Assembly: GCA_014871665.1 (NCBI GenBank)
Contig: WGSL01000022.1
Location: forward strand, 1-29,203
Direction: 5' to 3'
Origin: Collinsella sp.
GTDB taxonomy: Bacteria; Actinomycetota; Coriobacteriia; Coriobacteriales; Coriobacteriaceae
Length of the DNA stretch: 29,203 bases
The position numbers and the translations under genes were made by a program. How positions within the stretch are numbered: position 1 is the stretch's first letter; each line of letters begins with the position of its first letter. Positions 15,497 to 23,317 of the stretch are shown in pieces. The notes beneath the pieces are model-generated. The model saw nothing but the letters and a program-made list of their open reading frames with translations, made no database searches and had not been told where the DNA came from.

Positions 15497-16666
15497 ATGA
15501 GCACATACGCAATTAAGGCTGACAAGTTCTTCTTGCCGGCAGGCCCGCAACTGGGCGGCTATCTTATGGTCGAGGATGGCGTCTTTGGCGCCTGGCAGGC
15601 CGACGAGCCCTCTTGCGAGATTAAGGACTACACGGGATCGTGGATCGCACCGGGTATGGTCGATACTCACATCCATGGCTTCTACAACCACTCAACTACC
15701 GATAACGATCCCGAGGGCATCGATATCAGCTCGACCGAGCTCGCCCGTCGCGGTACCACCAGCTGGCTGCCCACGACGTTCACCGATGGCGTCGAGCAGA
15801 TCAAGGACGCCTGCGCTGCCATCGCTCAGGCGGACGAGGGTCGCGGCCCCGACTTCTGCGGTGCCCGCATTCAGGGCATCTACCTGGAGGGCCCCTTCTT
15901 TACCATGAAGCACGTGGGCGCGCAGAACCCCGCTTATCTTATCGATCCCTCTGAGGAGGTCTTCGATCAGTGGCAGGAGGCTGCGGGTGGTCGCATCGTT
16001 AAGAGCGCCATGGCGGCCGAGCGCGACGGTGCCGCTGCTTATGCGGCTGCTCTGAACGCCAAGGGTGTGGTGACCAGCATCGGTCACTCCGACGCCACCT
16101 ACGATGAGTGCATCGCCGCCATCAACGCCGGTGCCAGCTGCTTTACGCATACCTATAACGGTCAGCGCGGGCTGCATCACCGTGAGCCCGGTGTCGTGGG
16201 CGCTGCCATGTCCACGCCCGAGACCTACGCCGAGATCATCTGTGACGGCAAGCACGTAAACCCTGCCGCCATCAAGGCGCTGCTGCAGGCAAAGGGCTGG
16301 CAGCACACGGTGCTCATCACCGACTGCCTGGGTTGCGGCGGCATGCCTGAGGGCAGCTACACCAGTGGTGGCATGGACGTCATCATGAAGGACAACCTGT
16401 GCTGGCTCGCCGACGGCAAGAGCATTGCCGGCTCGGTGCTCACGCTTGCCCAGGGCGTCAAGAACATCGTCGACTGGGGCATCGCCAGCGCCGATATCGC
16501 CATTCGCATGGCAACCGAGGTGCCGGCACGCTCCGCGCACATCGAGGATAAGTGCGGCAGCATCATGCCGGGTCGCGACGCCGACTTTGTCGTGTTCGAC
16601 CATGAGCTCACCCTCGTCGAGACGTATGTTGGCGGCCAGAGCGTCGGCAACGCCTTTACCGAGTAA
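15497..16666 (+). CDS. nagA: N-acetylglucosamine/galactosamine-6-phosphate deacetylase
   Basis: A 389-aa amidohydrolase that removes acetate from N-acetyl-amino-sugar 6-phosphate after PTS uptake. Metal and catalytic residues are visible: H58-x-H60 in DTHIHGF, E131 in YLEGPFF, H197 in SIGHSDAT, H218 in FTHTYNG and D276 in ITDCLGCGG. The last is the form seen in many Gram-positive NagA proteins. AAGGAG at 15486-15491 decides for the ATG at 15497 over upstream in-frame starts. It lies between agaS and the sugar-kinase genes. A decayed duplicate of its 3' end lies at 19393-19530. Confidence 0.93.
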   Translation: MSTYAIKADKFFLPAGPQLGGYLMVEDGVFGAWQADEPSCEIKDYTGSWIAPGMVDTHIHGFYNHSTTDNDPEGIDISSTELARRGTTSWLPTTFTDGVEQIKDACAAIAQADEGRGPDFCGARIQGIYLEGPFFTMKHVGAQNPAYLIDPSEEVFDQWQEAAGGRIVKSAMAAERDGAAAYAAALNAKGVVTSIGHSDATYDECIAAINAGASCFTHTYNGQRGLHHREPGVVGAAMSTPETYAEIICDGKHVNPAAIKALLQAKGWQHTVLITDCLGCGGMPEGSYTSGGMDVIMKDNLCWLADGKSIAGSVLTLAQGVKNIVDWGIASADIAIRMATEVPARSAHIEDKCGSIMPGRDADFVVFDHELTLVETYVGGQSVGNAFTE

Positions 16667-16678
16667 CGATAGAAAAAG

Positions 16679-16710
16679 ACGGCGGGCCCGAATCTGCTCG
16701 GACCCGCCGT
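16679..16710. terminator. Hairpin between nagA and the convergent flavodoxin gene
   Basis: ACGGCGGG.CCGA / TCGG.CCCGCCGT. The A-run just before it (GAAAAAGA) gives a T-run on the minus strand, so it probably terminates the flavodoxin transcript and may act both ways. Confidence 0.75.
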
Positions 16711-16741
16711 ATGGGTTAAACGCTCAAAAGCACCTTAACAG

Positions 16742-17326
16742 TTACAGCTTGTTAGCGATCTTCTTTGCCGTGCGCTTAACGCCGGCCACCAGGCCTCCTG
16801 CAGGATGCTCCTTCTCGTATGCTAGGCGCTTCTCGCGCTTGGCGTACTCTTCGACGATGATGTCGCCATACTCGTCTTCGATCTTGTCGAAAAAGTCGAC
16901 GGCGCCCTTAATTTCCTCAGCGGTCGGGTGTCCCTTTTGGACACCGCCGGCGAGCTTGAACGGACCCCACGTATCAAAGCCGGGGCAGCCGTAGACACCC
17001 ATAAAGATGGCCTGCCTCATGCGGCAGATGCCATCGATATCCTTGCCGTACCACTTGTTTTTGCCACCGTAGGTCATAAGGCCAAACACCTTGTCCTGCG
17101 GCTGCAGCACGTTCGTGAGCACGCGTGCCATGTCCTTGTCGATCTCGGAGTAATAGATGCCCGTGGCGACACCGATCAGATGATATTCGTGCAGGTTGGG
17201 ATACTCGTTTTTACCGAGTGACTTCACGTCGAGGGTATCGATTTCGGGGTGCGCCTCGACGATGGCGTCCACGAGCTTTTTCGTATTGCCGTGATGGCGC
17301 GAGGCGTAGAGGATGATGGTTCGCAT
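16742..17326 (-). CDS. Flavodoxin-family protein
   Basis: A 194-aa FMN-binding protein, probably a low-potential electron carrier or flavodoxin-domain reductase. The N-terminal beta strand and phosphate loop are MRTIILYASRHHGNTKKLVDAI (T15 is the likely phosphate ligand). ATGIYYSEID at 54-63 and TYGGKNKWYG at 85-94 are the expected FMN-contact loops. A conserved GCPGFDTWGPFKLAGGVQ segment follows, and the C-terminus is basic (GVKRTAKKIANKL). The start at 17326 is chosen because the fold begins there; an in-frame ATG 30 bases upstream is possible. It is on the opposite strand to the sugar genes, so its link to the pathway is unclear. Confidence 0.8.
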   Translation of the reverse strand: MRTIILYASRHHGNTKKLVDAIVEAHPEIDTLDVKSLGKNEYPNLHEYHLIGVATGIYYSEIDKDMARVLTNVLQPQDKVFGLMTYGGKNKWYGKDIDGICRMRQAIFMGVYGCPGFDTWGPFKLAGGVQKGHPTAEEIKGAVDFFDKIEDEYGDIIVEEYAKREKRLAYEKEHPAGGLVAGVKRTAKKIANKL

Positions 17327-17482
17327 AAGAAGGCCTTTCAGCTGTAATTGCATCAATGTCTGTATGGTACCCCGTTACATGGCGGGGATACCGGACGCAT
17401 CGATGAACGTGCGGGTTTGTCCTTTGGTCAGGGCCGAGACGGGTTCTTGCGAGCAAAAAGCAGTTGTTCGAAAGGATGGGCA

Positions 17483-18364
17483 ATGGAATACGCTCTCTCC
17501 AACGATTCGATTTCTATTAAGGTGTCCACGGCTGGTGGTTCGTTTACCTCGATTGAGGCCGGAGGTCGCGAGTATCTGTGGCAGGGCGATCCCGCCGTGT
17601 GGTCCGGCCAGGCACCAATTTGCTTCCCGATTTGCGGAGGCTTGCGCGATAACAGCGCCATGACGTTTGCCGGGCATCATGTAAAGCTCGCTCGCCACGG
17701 GTTTGCGCGCAAGCAGGAGTGGAAGCTGTTGAGCCAAGGCGAGAACGAGCTGGCGATGTGCCTGGCTTCGGAGGATAACGCCGCGCTGCTGAGCGATTAT
17801 CCCTACCCGTTTAAACTTGTCGCCCGTTATACGCTCGAGGACGCTGCCGTGCGCGTCTCCTATGAGGTTACCAACGAGGGTACCGAGGACATGCCGTTCT
17901 TTATCGGTGGGCATCCCGGCTTTAGGTGTCCGCTCGATGAGGGCGAGGCCTATACGGACTACGAGTTGCGCTTCGAGAAAGACGAGGCTGCAGAGCTTTG
18001 CACCGCTGTCCCTTCGACTGGCTTGATTGACGTTGCCAACCGCTCCAAGAACCCCATGGTGGGAAAGACGCTGCCTCTGTCGCATGAGCTCTTCGATTTT
18101 GCGGAGACCATCTTTGACGTGCTCGAGAGCCGTCAGGTCACGCTTTCCAAAAAGGGCGAGGACAAGGGCGTCCGCCTGAGCTTTGAGGGCTTCCCATATC
18201 TCATTGTATGGAGCAAGCCCGAGGGCGATTTTGTGGCAGTTGAACCCTGGGGCGGCCTTTCGACCTGCTCCGATGAGGACGACGTGCTTGAGCATAAGCG
18301 CGGCTGTCTTGTCGCCAAGCCCAAGGAGACCGTCGTTCGCTCGTTCACGATTGAGATTCTGTAA
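17483..18364 (+). CDS. LacX-like aldose 1-epimerase family protein
   Basis: A 293-aa beta-sandwich protein of the galactose-mutarotase superfamily, closest in motif style to LacX, which is often encoded with tagatose-pathway genes. Visible motifs are FPICGGLRD at 48-56, RHGFARKQEW at 71-80, GGHPGF at 142-147 with the likely catalytic His, and VEPWGG at 253-258 with the likely catalytic Glu254. It probably interconverts anomers of a (phospho)sugar. AAAGGA at 17471-17476 sets the ATG at 17483. The kinase gene follows 60 nt downstream. Confidence 0.85.
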   Translation: MEYALSNDSISIKVSTAGGSFTSIEAGGREYLWQGDPAVWSGQAPICFPICGGLRDNSAMTFAGHHVKLARHGFARKQEWKLLSQGENELAMCLASEDNAALLSDYPYPFKLVARYTLEDAAVRVSYEVTNEGTEDMPFFIGGHPGFRCPLDEGEAYTDYELRFEKDEAAELCTAVPSTGLIDVANRSKNPMVGKTLPLSHELFDFAETIFDVLESRQVTLSKKGEDKGVRLSFEGFPYLIVWSKPEGDFVAVEPWGGLSTCSDEDDVLEHKRGCLVAKPKETVVRSFTIEIL

Positions 18365-18423
18365 TTCCGTTTTGTCGACTCGTATCGCGAGGCACAAGGA
18401 GCCTGCGAGATAAGGAGCTAAAA

Positions 18424-19359
18424 ATGATCCTCACCGTTACGATGAACCCGTCTGTCGATACGCGCTATCAGCTCGATGAGCTCGTTATCGACGACGTTAA
18501 CCGTGTGACGCCCGAAAAGACCGCTGGCGGCAAGGGCCTCAACGTGGCCCGTGTGCTGGGTCAGCTGGGCGACGACGTTGTGGCAACCGGTCTGCTCGGC
18601 GGCCACATGGGCGCCTACATGGCTGAGCTCATGGACGCCAACGGTATTAACAACGACTTTGTGCCCATCAAGGGCGAGACTCGCATTTGCCTCAACATCC
18701 TCCACGCCGGCAACCAGACCGAGCTGCTCGAGAGTGGCCCGACAATTGCCCCCGAGGAACTCGATGCCTTTACCGCCAAGTTTACTGAGCTTGCGGGCAA
18801 GGCCGACGTCGTCACCATTTCGGGTTCTCTGCCCCGCGGTGTCGAGGCGGACTACTATGCCAAGATCACGGGCATTGCCGAGAACGCCGGCGCCAAGGTA
18901 TTGCTCGATACCTCGGGTGCCTCTCTCGAGGCTGCGCTCAAGTCCGAGGTCAAGCCCGAGCTGGTCAAGCCTAACCTGACCGAGATCAACGGCCTTCTGG
19001 GTACGAGCTTTACCACCGACGATGTGGACGAGCTCCGCGCCGCGCTCGCCTCTGACGCCCGCTTCTCCGATATCCCCTGGGTCGTCGTATCCATGGGCGC
19101 TGCCGGCTCCGTTGGTTTCCATAACGGCCGTGCGTTCCGCGCCAAGACGCCCGACATCCCTGCCGTTAACGCTACGGGCTCTGGCGATTCGACCATTGCC
19201 GGCTTCGCACATGCGATTGCTGCCGGAGCCGACGACGAGACGGTGCTGCGTACCGCCAACACCTGCGGCAAGCTCAATGCCATGGATCCCATGACTGGCC
19301 ACTTGGTTATGGATCGTTGGGACGAGGTTTACAACGGCGTTGTCGTGACCGAGCTGTAG
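18424..19359 (+). CDS. PfkB-family sugar-phosphate kinase, probably tagatose-6-phosphate kinase
   Basis: A 311-aa kinase of the LacC/FruK branch of the PfkB (ribokinase) family. The N-terminal MNPSVDTRYQL, the AGGKGLNVARVLGQLG sugar-binding motif (35-49), ISGSLPRGV and the C-terminal anion-hole/catalytic-base motif NATGSGDSTIAGF (D at the GSGDS) are all present. GSGDST is the usual form in tagatose-6-phosphate kinases. With AgaS upstream, conversion of tagatose-6-phosphate to tagatose-1,6-bisphosphate is the best guess; 1-phosphofructokinase is the alternative. AAGGAG at 18413-18418 precedes the ATG. No bisphosphate aldolase gene is nearby. Confidence 0.85.
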   Translation: MILTVTMNPSVDTRYQLDELVIDDVNRVTPEKTAGGKGLNVARVLGQLGDDVVATGLLGGHMGAYMAELMDANGINNDFVPIKGETRICLNILHAGNQTELLESGPTIAPEELDAFTAKFTELAGKADVVTISGSLPRGVEADYYAKITGIAENAGAKVLLDTSGASLEAALKSEVKPELVKPNLTEINGLLGTSFTTDDVDELRAALASDARFSDIPWVVVSMGAAGSVGFHNGRAFRAKTPDIPAVNATGSGDSTIAGFAHAIAAGADDETVLRTANTCGKLNAMDPMTGHLVMDRWDEVYNGVVVTEL

Positions 19360-19392
19360 GAGCTTGTGCTGCGGCCCCGGCATCGGTTGCTA

Positions 19393-19530
19393 GCTCATGT
19401 CGACGACAAGTGCGGTAGCATTATGCCGGGGCGCGACGCCGACGTTGTCGTGTTCAATCCCGACCTTACCCTAGTCGAGACGTATGTGGGCGGCAACAGC
19501 GTCGGCGGCGCGTTTGCCGAGAGCCGCTAA
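19393..19530 (+). pseudogene. 3'-end remnant of a second nagA
   Basis: In the same frame as the kinase gene, but after its stop, about 45 codons read AHVDDKCGSIMPGRD, then ADVVVFNPDLTLVETYVGG, then NSVGGAFAESR and a stop. This is clearly homologous to the last 43 residues of NagA at 15497-16666 (SAHIEDKCGSIMPGRD...). The rest of the gene is missing and no ribosome site precedes it. Several codons differ, so it is an old or separately inherited paralogue fragment. It probably marks a deletion or recombination joint. Confidence 0.85.
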
Positions 19531-19555
19531 AGAAACGATCCGAGAGGGGATTTAG

Positions 19556-20029
19556 ATGATTTACGGTGCATTGGGCGATATCGAGGAGTACCGCGGAATG
19601 CTCAAGGGCCTCGACGTGCTGATCGACTGGCTCGAGGAGAACGACCCGGCGGAGCTCGAGGTCGGCAGCCATCCGATTCTGGGCGACAAGGTCTTTGCGA
19701 ACGTCATGGCTCCCACGACGCGTCCCGAGGCCGAGGCCCACTACGAGACGCATCAGCGCTATCACGACCTGCAGGTCGACGTCGAGGGTCGCGAGGCTTT
19801 TAAGGTTGCCACGGGCAGCCTGACGCTGGTCCAGGAGTTTGACGAGAAGGACGACTACGATCTGGTCGATTCCGACGCCTCGATCGCCGGCGATCTTGCT
19901 GACGACAAGTTTGCGCTGTTTGTTGCCGGCGAGCCTCACATGCCCACGCTCGAGTTCCCGGGCGATGGCGCGCAGCCGGTCAAGAAGATCTGCTTTAAGC
20001 TGCTTGCAGACGCTTACTGGGAGGAGTAG
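19556..20029 (+). CDS. YhcH/YjgK/YiaL family protein (DUF386)
   Basis: A 157-aa cupin-like protein of the YhcH/EbgC family. The opening MIYGALGDIEEY, ILGDKVFANVMAP, HYETHQRYHDLQVDVEG (metal-binding His/Glu region), LFVAGEPHMP and VKKICFKL are typical of the family. Members have been linked to anomerisation of sialic acids or other sugars, and EbgC is the small subunit of a beta-galactosidase. Here it probably acts on an amino sugar or its phosphate. AGAGGGG precedes the ATG, which follows the nagA remnant by 25 nt. Confidence 0.88.
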   Translation: MIYGALGDIEEYRGMLKGLDVLIDWLEENDPAELEVGSHPILGDKVFANVMAPTTRPEAEAHYETHQRYHDLQVDVEGREAFKVATGSLTLVQEFDEKDDYDLVDSDASIAGDLADDKFALFVAGEPHMPTLEFPGDGAQPVKKICFKLLADAYWEE

Positions 20030-20074
20030 CGCACTGCTCGTGAGCTAGCGTGGTTCCCCTTGGGGAGCGCGTTT

Positions 20075-20125
20075 AAGCCCCGCTGATCGTGGTTCCTTTG
20101 GGGATTGCGGTTGACGGGGCTTTTT
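20075..20125 (+). terminator. Terminator after the yhcH-like gene
   Basis: AAGCCCCG / CGGGGCTT arms 20075-20082 and 20115-20122, followed by TTTG. The loop contains a near-copy of the preceding GTGGTTCC.TTGGGGA sequence, a small imperfect direct repeat. Confidence 0.65.
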
Positions 20126-20191
20126 GTTGAGTAGGGGAGTTGCCGGCGGCGTTGTGCCTGGATTGGCGGATGTGTGCCCGAAATCGGCAAC

Positions 20192-20214
20192 AAAAAAGCC
20201 GCCCGAGGGCGGCT
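20192..20214 (-). terminator. Terminator of the tRNA transcript
   Basis: On the minus strand, AGCCGCCC / GGGCGGCT with a two-base loop followed by TTTTTTG, directly downstream of the tRNA. Confidence 0.85.
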
Positions 20215-20225
20215 ATCTTGTGCAA

Positions 20226-20301
20226 TGGAGCCAGCGACCGGGCTCGAACCGGTGACCCCCGCTTTACGAGAGCGGTGCTCTACCAACTGAGCTACGCTGG
20301 C
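20226..20301 (-). tRNA. tRNA-Thr (anticodon CGU)
   Basis: A full 76-nt cloverleaf on the minus strand: acceptor GCCAGCG/CGCTGGC, D arm GCTC/GAGC, anticodon stem CCGCT/AGCGG with loop CTCGTAA (anticodon CGT, codon ACG), T arm ACCGG TTCGAGC CCGGT, and an encoded CCA end (TCCA). Confidence 0.97.
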
Positions 20302-20340
20302 GGCCATGTGATGACGCAACTGAGGCGTCAACGGCTGTCT

Positions 20341-20369
20341 ATGATACGGGACATCGCACATCCGCGCAA
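20341..20369 (-). promoter_or_regulatory. Promoter of the tRNA-Thr gene
   Basis: Minus strand TTGCGC, a 17-nt spacer and TATCAT; the start would lie about 33 nt before the mature tRNA. Confidence 0.55.
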
Positions 20370-20458
20370 GGGTTCTGACGGCTTTTCTCACTTTAAATGC
20401 ACTAATATTGGAGACGTGATGTCTTGCTCTTACGGGTCTCAAAGAGAATGGGGCAGCG

Positions 20459-20938
20459 ATGGCTCAACCCAAGATCCTTCTCACGCGTATCGATGACCGG
20501 TTTATTTACGGGCAAGACGTTGAGCTGTGGAATGAGGCGACTGGTTCCAACCTTGTCCTGATCGTCAACGATGAGATCGCGGCGGATTCGCGCAAGTGGG
20601 CCCCTATGAGGGTGGCGACACCCGAGGGTGTCTGGACGCGGTTTTTCTCGGTGCAAAGGACTGTCGACATCATTCATACCGCGACGCCGCGCCAATGGAT
20701 TCTCATCATGGTGGCGTCGCCCACGGATGCGCTCGCACTGGTTAAGGGTGGTGTGCCGATCACCAAGATCAGCATTGGCCATATGCAGGCAGGGGAGGGC
20801 AAACGCTCTGTAACGCCCGCAGTCGCCGTAGACAACGCAGATGTCGCAGCCCTCAAAGAGCTGCAGGCGCTCGGCATAGAGCTAGAAATCCGCTATCTCC
20901 CCAGCTCCAATCCCGACCCCATCCAACTAGTCATTTAA
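20459..20938 (+). CDS. Orphan PTS mannose-family EIIB paralogue lacking the active-site His
   Basis: A 159-aa protein aligning end to end with the IIB at 10733-11215 (LLTRIDDRF, TRFFSVQRTVDII, KGGVPITKISIGHMQAGEGKR). The phosphorylation-site motif RLVHGQV is replaced by RFIYGQD, so residue 17 is Tyr instead of His. Such a protein should not transfer phosphate. It could be a regulatory decoy, a sensor-like partner for IIA or IIC, or a gene beginning to decay. The frame is intact over its full length. No IIA, IIC or IID is adjacent, and the ribosome site is weak (GGGG). Confidence 0.85.
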   Translation: MAQPKILLTRIDDRFIYGQDVELWNEATGSNLVLIVNDEIAADSRKWAPMRVATPEGVWTRFFSVQRTVDIIHTATPRQWILIMVASPTDALALVKGGVPITKISIGHMQAGEGKRSVTPAVAVDNADVAALKELQALGIELEIRYLPSSNPDPIQLVI

Positions 20939-20962
20939 GAACGTCCCCAATGACTAGGTAGC

Positions 20963-20994
20963 AAAACGCCCGCCGGCGGTGGTGCCGGCGGGCG
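20963..20994 (-). terminator. Terminator of galM
   Basis: CGCCCGCCGGC / GCCGGCGGGCG, 11-bp perfect arms with a 6-nt loop. On the minus strand it is followed by TTTTGC. It may also stop the orphan IIB transcript. Confidence 0.8.
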
Positions 20995-21022
20995 CTGCTG
21001 TGCGATATGTTTCGTTGTGGGC

Positions 21023-22075
21023 TTAGTGCCTCATAAAGTGGTATTCGATCACATTGCTGTAGGGGTGACCCGGGCCCACAATGCCCTGTGGAAACAGCGG
21101 CTGGTGCGGCGTGTCGGGGTACATCTCGGCCTCGAGGGCAAAGCCGGCGCCCCAGCCATAGTTGGCATCGTCCTTGGCGTGCTCGTCACCCAGCCAATTG
21201 CCGGTGTAGAGCTGAACGCCCGGGGCGGTGGTGTAGTAGTCCAGCTCACGACCGGTCCACATCTCCTCGACGTGCATCGCGCGGCGCAGATTACGGCCGT
21301 ACTGATAGCCATCGATGCACAGACAGTGGTCGTAGCCACGGGCCTGCTTAATCTGCGGGTCATCGGCCTCCATGCCGGGAGCGACGGGGCGCAGCTCGCG
21401 AAAGTCAAACGGTGTTCCCTCGACCGGAGCGATCTCGCCGGTGGGGATATTCTGCTCGTTAACGGGCAGGTAGTGGGCGGCGTTAGCAACAAAGAAGTGC
21501 TCACAGTCCATGCCGGCGTTATGACCGGCAAGGTTAAAGTACGTGTGGTTGGTCATGGACACGTAGGTGGCGCGGTCGCTGTCGCAGCCATACTCGATGC
21601 GAAAGACGCCGGTGCGTGTAACGGTAAACACGGCCGTAAAGGTTCGGTTGCCGGGCAGGCCCAGCTCGCCATCCTTAAGCGAGGTGGTCATGCGCACGGC
21701 ATTGTGGGCCTCGTCGAGCACAACGTCCCATACGCGCTTGTGCAGACCATGCTCAAGATCGCTGTGCAGGTTGTTGACGCCCTCGTTGGCGGGCATATGC
21801 CAGTCCGTGCCGTCGATGGTGATCGTGGCGCCCGCGGTGCGGTTTGCCACAGGTCCGATGGTCGCGCCAAAGCAGGCGGGGTTGTCAAAGTAATCCTCGA
21901 GCTTATCGAAGCCCAGCACCACATCGCGTACGTTGCCGGGGATGTCGGGCACATCGATGCCCAACACGGTGGCGCCATAGTCCATAATGCGAACGCAGAT
22001 CTCGGGCCCGTTGAGGGTGTAACGATGAACGGGGGTACCGCACGGCGCGGTGCCGAAAAGCTCGGAAGTGATCAT
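21023..22075 (-). CDS. galM: Galactose mutarotase (aldose 1-epimerase)
   Basis: A 350-aa cytosolic enzyme interconverting alpha and beta anomers of galactose and other aldoses. GalM landmarks are DYGATVLGIDVPD at 32-44, GPVANR at 74-79, NNLHSDLEHG at 101-110, the catalytic His177 in MTNHTYFNLAGH, GYDHC at 247-251 and the catalytic Glu315 in FALEAEMYPDTPH. AGGAA precedes the ATG at 22075; an in-frame ATG 60 bases upstream is less likely. It is divergent from the DeoR gene, whose product may control it. Confidence 0.92.
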   Translation of the reverse strand: MITSELFGTAPCGTPVHRYTLNGPEICVRIMDYGATVLGIDVPDIPGNVRDVVLGFDKLEDYFDNPACFGATIGPVANRTAGATITIDGTDWHMPANEGVNNLHSDLEHGLHKRVWDVVLDEAHNAVRMTTSLKDGELGLPGNRTFTAVFTVTRTGVFRIEYGCDSDRATYVSMTNHTYFNLAGHNAGMDCEHFFVANAAHYLPVNEQNIPTGEIAPVEGTPFDFRELRPVAPGMEADDPQIKQARGYDHCLCIDGYQYGRNLRRAMHVEEMWTGRELDYYTTAPGVQLYTGNWLGDEHAKDDANYGWGAGFALEAEMYPDTPHQPLFPQGIVGPGHPYSNVIEYHFMRH

Positions 22076-22220
22076 TTGGTTCCTAACATCGAGGTATTTC
22101 CGACAAACTGTAGCGCGAACAGGCGAGATTATCACTACACCCCACTAAAGCAGGGGGTATTTTTCTCAAAAAAGTGATGATTGGAGCTGTGCGGGCGTTC
22201 ATTTTTGACGCGCACGGGTC

Positions 22221-22229
22221 TGATACAAT
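22221..22229 (+). promoter_or_regulatory. Extended -10 promoter element for the DeoR gene
   Basis: TGATACAAT fits the extended -10 form TGnTANAAT. There is no good -35 at standard spacing; TTGACG at 22205-22210 is too close. The 5' end of the transcript would be near 22236. Confidence 0.4.
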
Positions 22230-22281
22230 TTGTTCGTTACTGTTTGAATGATATGCACGCATAGAACGGCGAGGATTCATC

Positions 22282-23046
22282 GTGATTAAGGCAGAGCGAC
22301 AGGATAGGGTTCGCCAGCTGCTCGATGAGCAGGGCACGGTTTCGGTTAAGGAGATTTCGGATGCGTTAGGTGTCTCGGACATGACGATCCGTCGCGACCT
22401 TGAGGAGCTTGCGAGCCTAGGCGAGATCGAGCGCGTGCACGGCGGCGCCCGTAGTGCGCAGAGTCGCCCGCACGCTATGTTGCGCCATGAGTATTCGCAC
22501 AGTGAAAAGCGCACTAAGCATGCCGAGGAAAAGCTGCAGATCGCGCGCCGCGCCGTTGGGCTCATCGAGGAGGGCTCGACCATCTTTTTGGGGACGGGCA
22601 CTACAGTTGAGCAGATGGCCTCGATGCTGCCGGCGTGCCGCCTACGCATCGTGACTAATTCGCTTTCGGTGTTTAATCTGCTCGAGGCGCGCGAAGACTG
22701 CGACCTGTGTCTCGTGGGCGGTATGTACCGTCGCCGCACTGCCGCCTTTGTGGGCCCCACGGCCGAGGACACCTTGCGCGCACTGGGGATCGACGCAGCC
22801 TTTATCGGCGCAAACGGCATTCTGGACGGCGACGTGTCTACGTCTAACATGGAAGAGGGCCGCATCCAGCAGCTCGCCTTTAGCAAGGCCGATTCACGCT
22901 ACCTCATCGCCGACTCCAGCAAGATCGGCAAGCGCGACTTCTACACCTTCTGCCGCCTGGACAGTTTGGACGCCGTGGTGTGCGAGCCGGGTATCGCCGC
23001 CGAGGATCGTGTCGCCATCGAGGAGCACACGCAGGTCATTTGCTAG
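22282..23046 (+). CDS. DeoR/GlpR-family sugar-phosphate-responsive regulator
   Basis: A 254-aa repressor. The N-terminal helix-turn-helix is at about 19-45 (TVSVKEISDALGVSDMTIRRDLEELASLGEIERVHGGA). The C-terminal DeoR sensor has the GTGTTVEQMA phosphate loop and the conserved VGGMYRRRTAAFVGPTAEDTLRALGIDAAFIGANGI. It begins with GTG at 22282 behind GAGGA. LacR in Gram-positives belongs to the same family and senses tagatose-6-phosphate, so a link to the tagatose genes here is possible. A broken close paralogue lies at 27196-27531. It is divergent from galM. Confidence 0.9.
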   Translation: MIKAERQDRVRQLLDEQGTVSVKEISDALGVSDMTIRRDLEELASLGEIERVHGGARSAQSRPHAMLRHEYSHSEKRTKHAEEKLQIARRAVGLIEEGSTIFLGTGTTVEQMASMLPACRLRIVTNSLSVFNLLEAREDCDLCLVGGMYRRRTAAFVGPTAEDTLRALGIDAAFIGANGILDGDVSTSNMEEGRIQQLAFSKADSRYLIADSSKIGKRDFYTFCRLDSLDAVVCEPGIAAEDRVAIEEHTQVIC

Positions 23047-23112
23047 CTAGCGCTACGGGATTGCCAACAGGCGATGCGGGAGGACTTTTACCTCCTGTCA
23101 TTGTGGAAACCA

Positions 23113-23141
23113 GCGCGTCAGCGCTACGCGATATGACGCGC
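23113..23141. repeat. Inverted repeat downstream of the DeoR gene
   Basis: GCGCGTCA / TGACGCGC, perfect 8-bp arms with a 13-nt loop. The following ATGACGCGCAAAT (23133-23145) recurs exactly at 27569-27581, shortly after the broken DeoR copy. Confidence 0.45.
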
Positions 23142-23165
23142 AAATGAGGATTCCACTATCAAATC

Positions 23166-23302
23166 GTCTCAGCCTGTAACAGGTAGGGGTGAAACCACCA
23201 ACCAGATGTTGCAGATTGAGATTTTTGACCCGGCCTATTCCGTTTGTCTCGATCTGTAACGGTTAGGACTTAAAAACTCGGCTACGTGTTACAGATCGAG
23301 AC
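23166..23302. repeat. 137-bp composite palindromic repeat, left copy
   Basis: Two 57-nt units (23166-23222 and 23246-23302) set 80 nt apart. Each has 15-nt inverted arms around a 27-nt centre. The second unit is perfect and extends to 18-bp arms, TTTGTCTCGATCTGTAAC and its complement (23243-23305). The centres share GTTAGGA and GCTACGT-type ends and lie in the same orientation. The right copy at 28991-29127 has identical spacing and aligns without gaps. Transcripts would form two adjacent hairpins. It resembles a BIME or MITE-like element. Confidence 0.85.
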
Positions 23303-23317
23303 AAAAGAAAAAGAACA

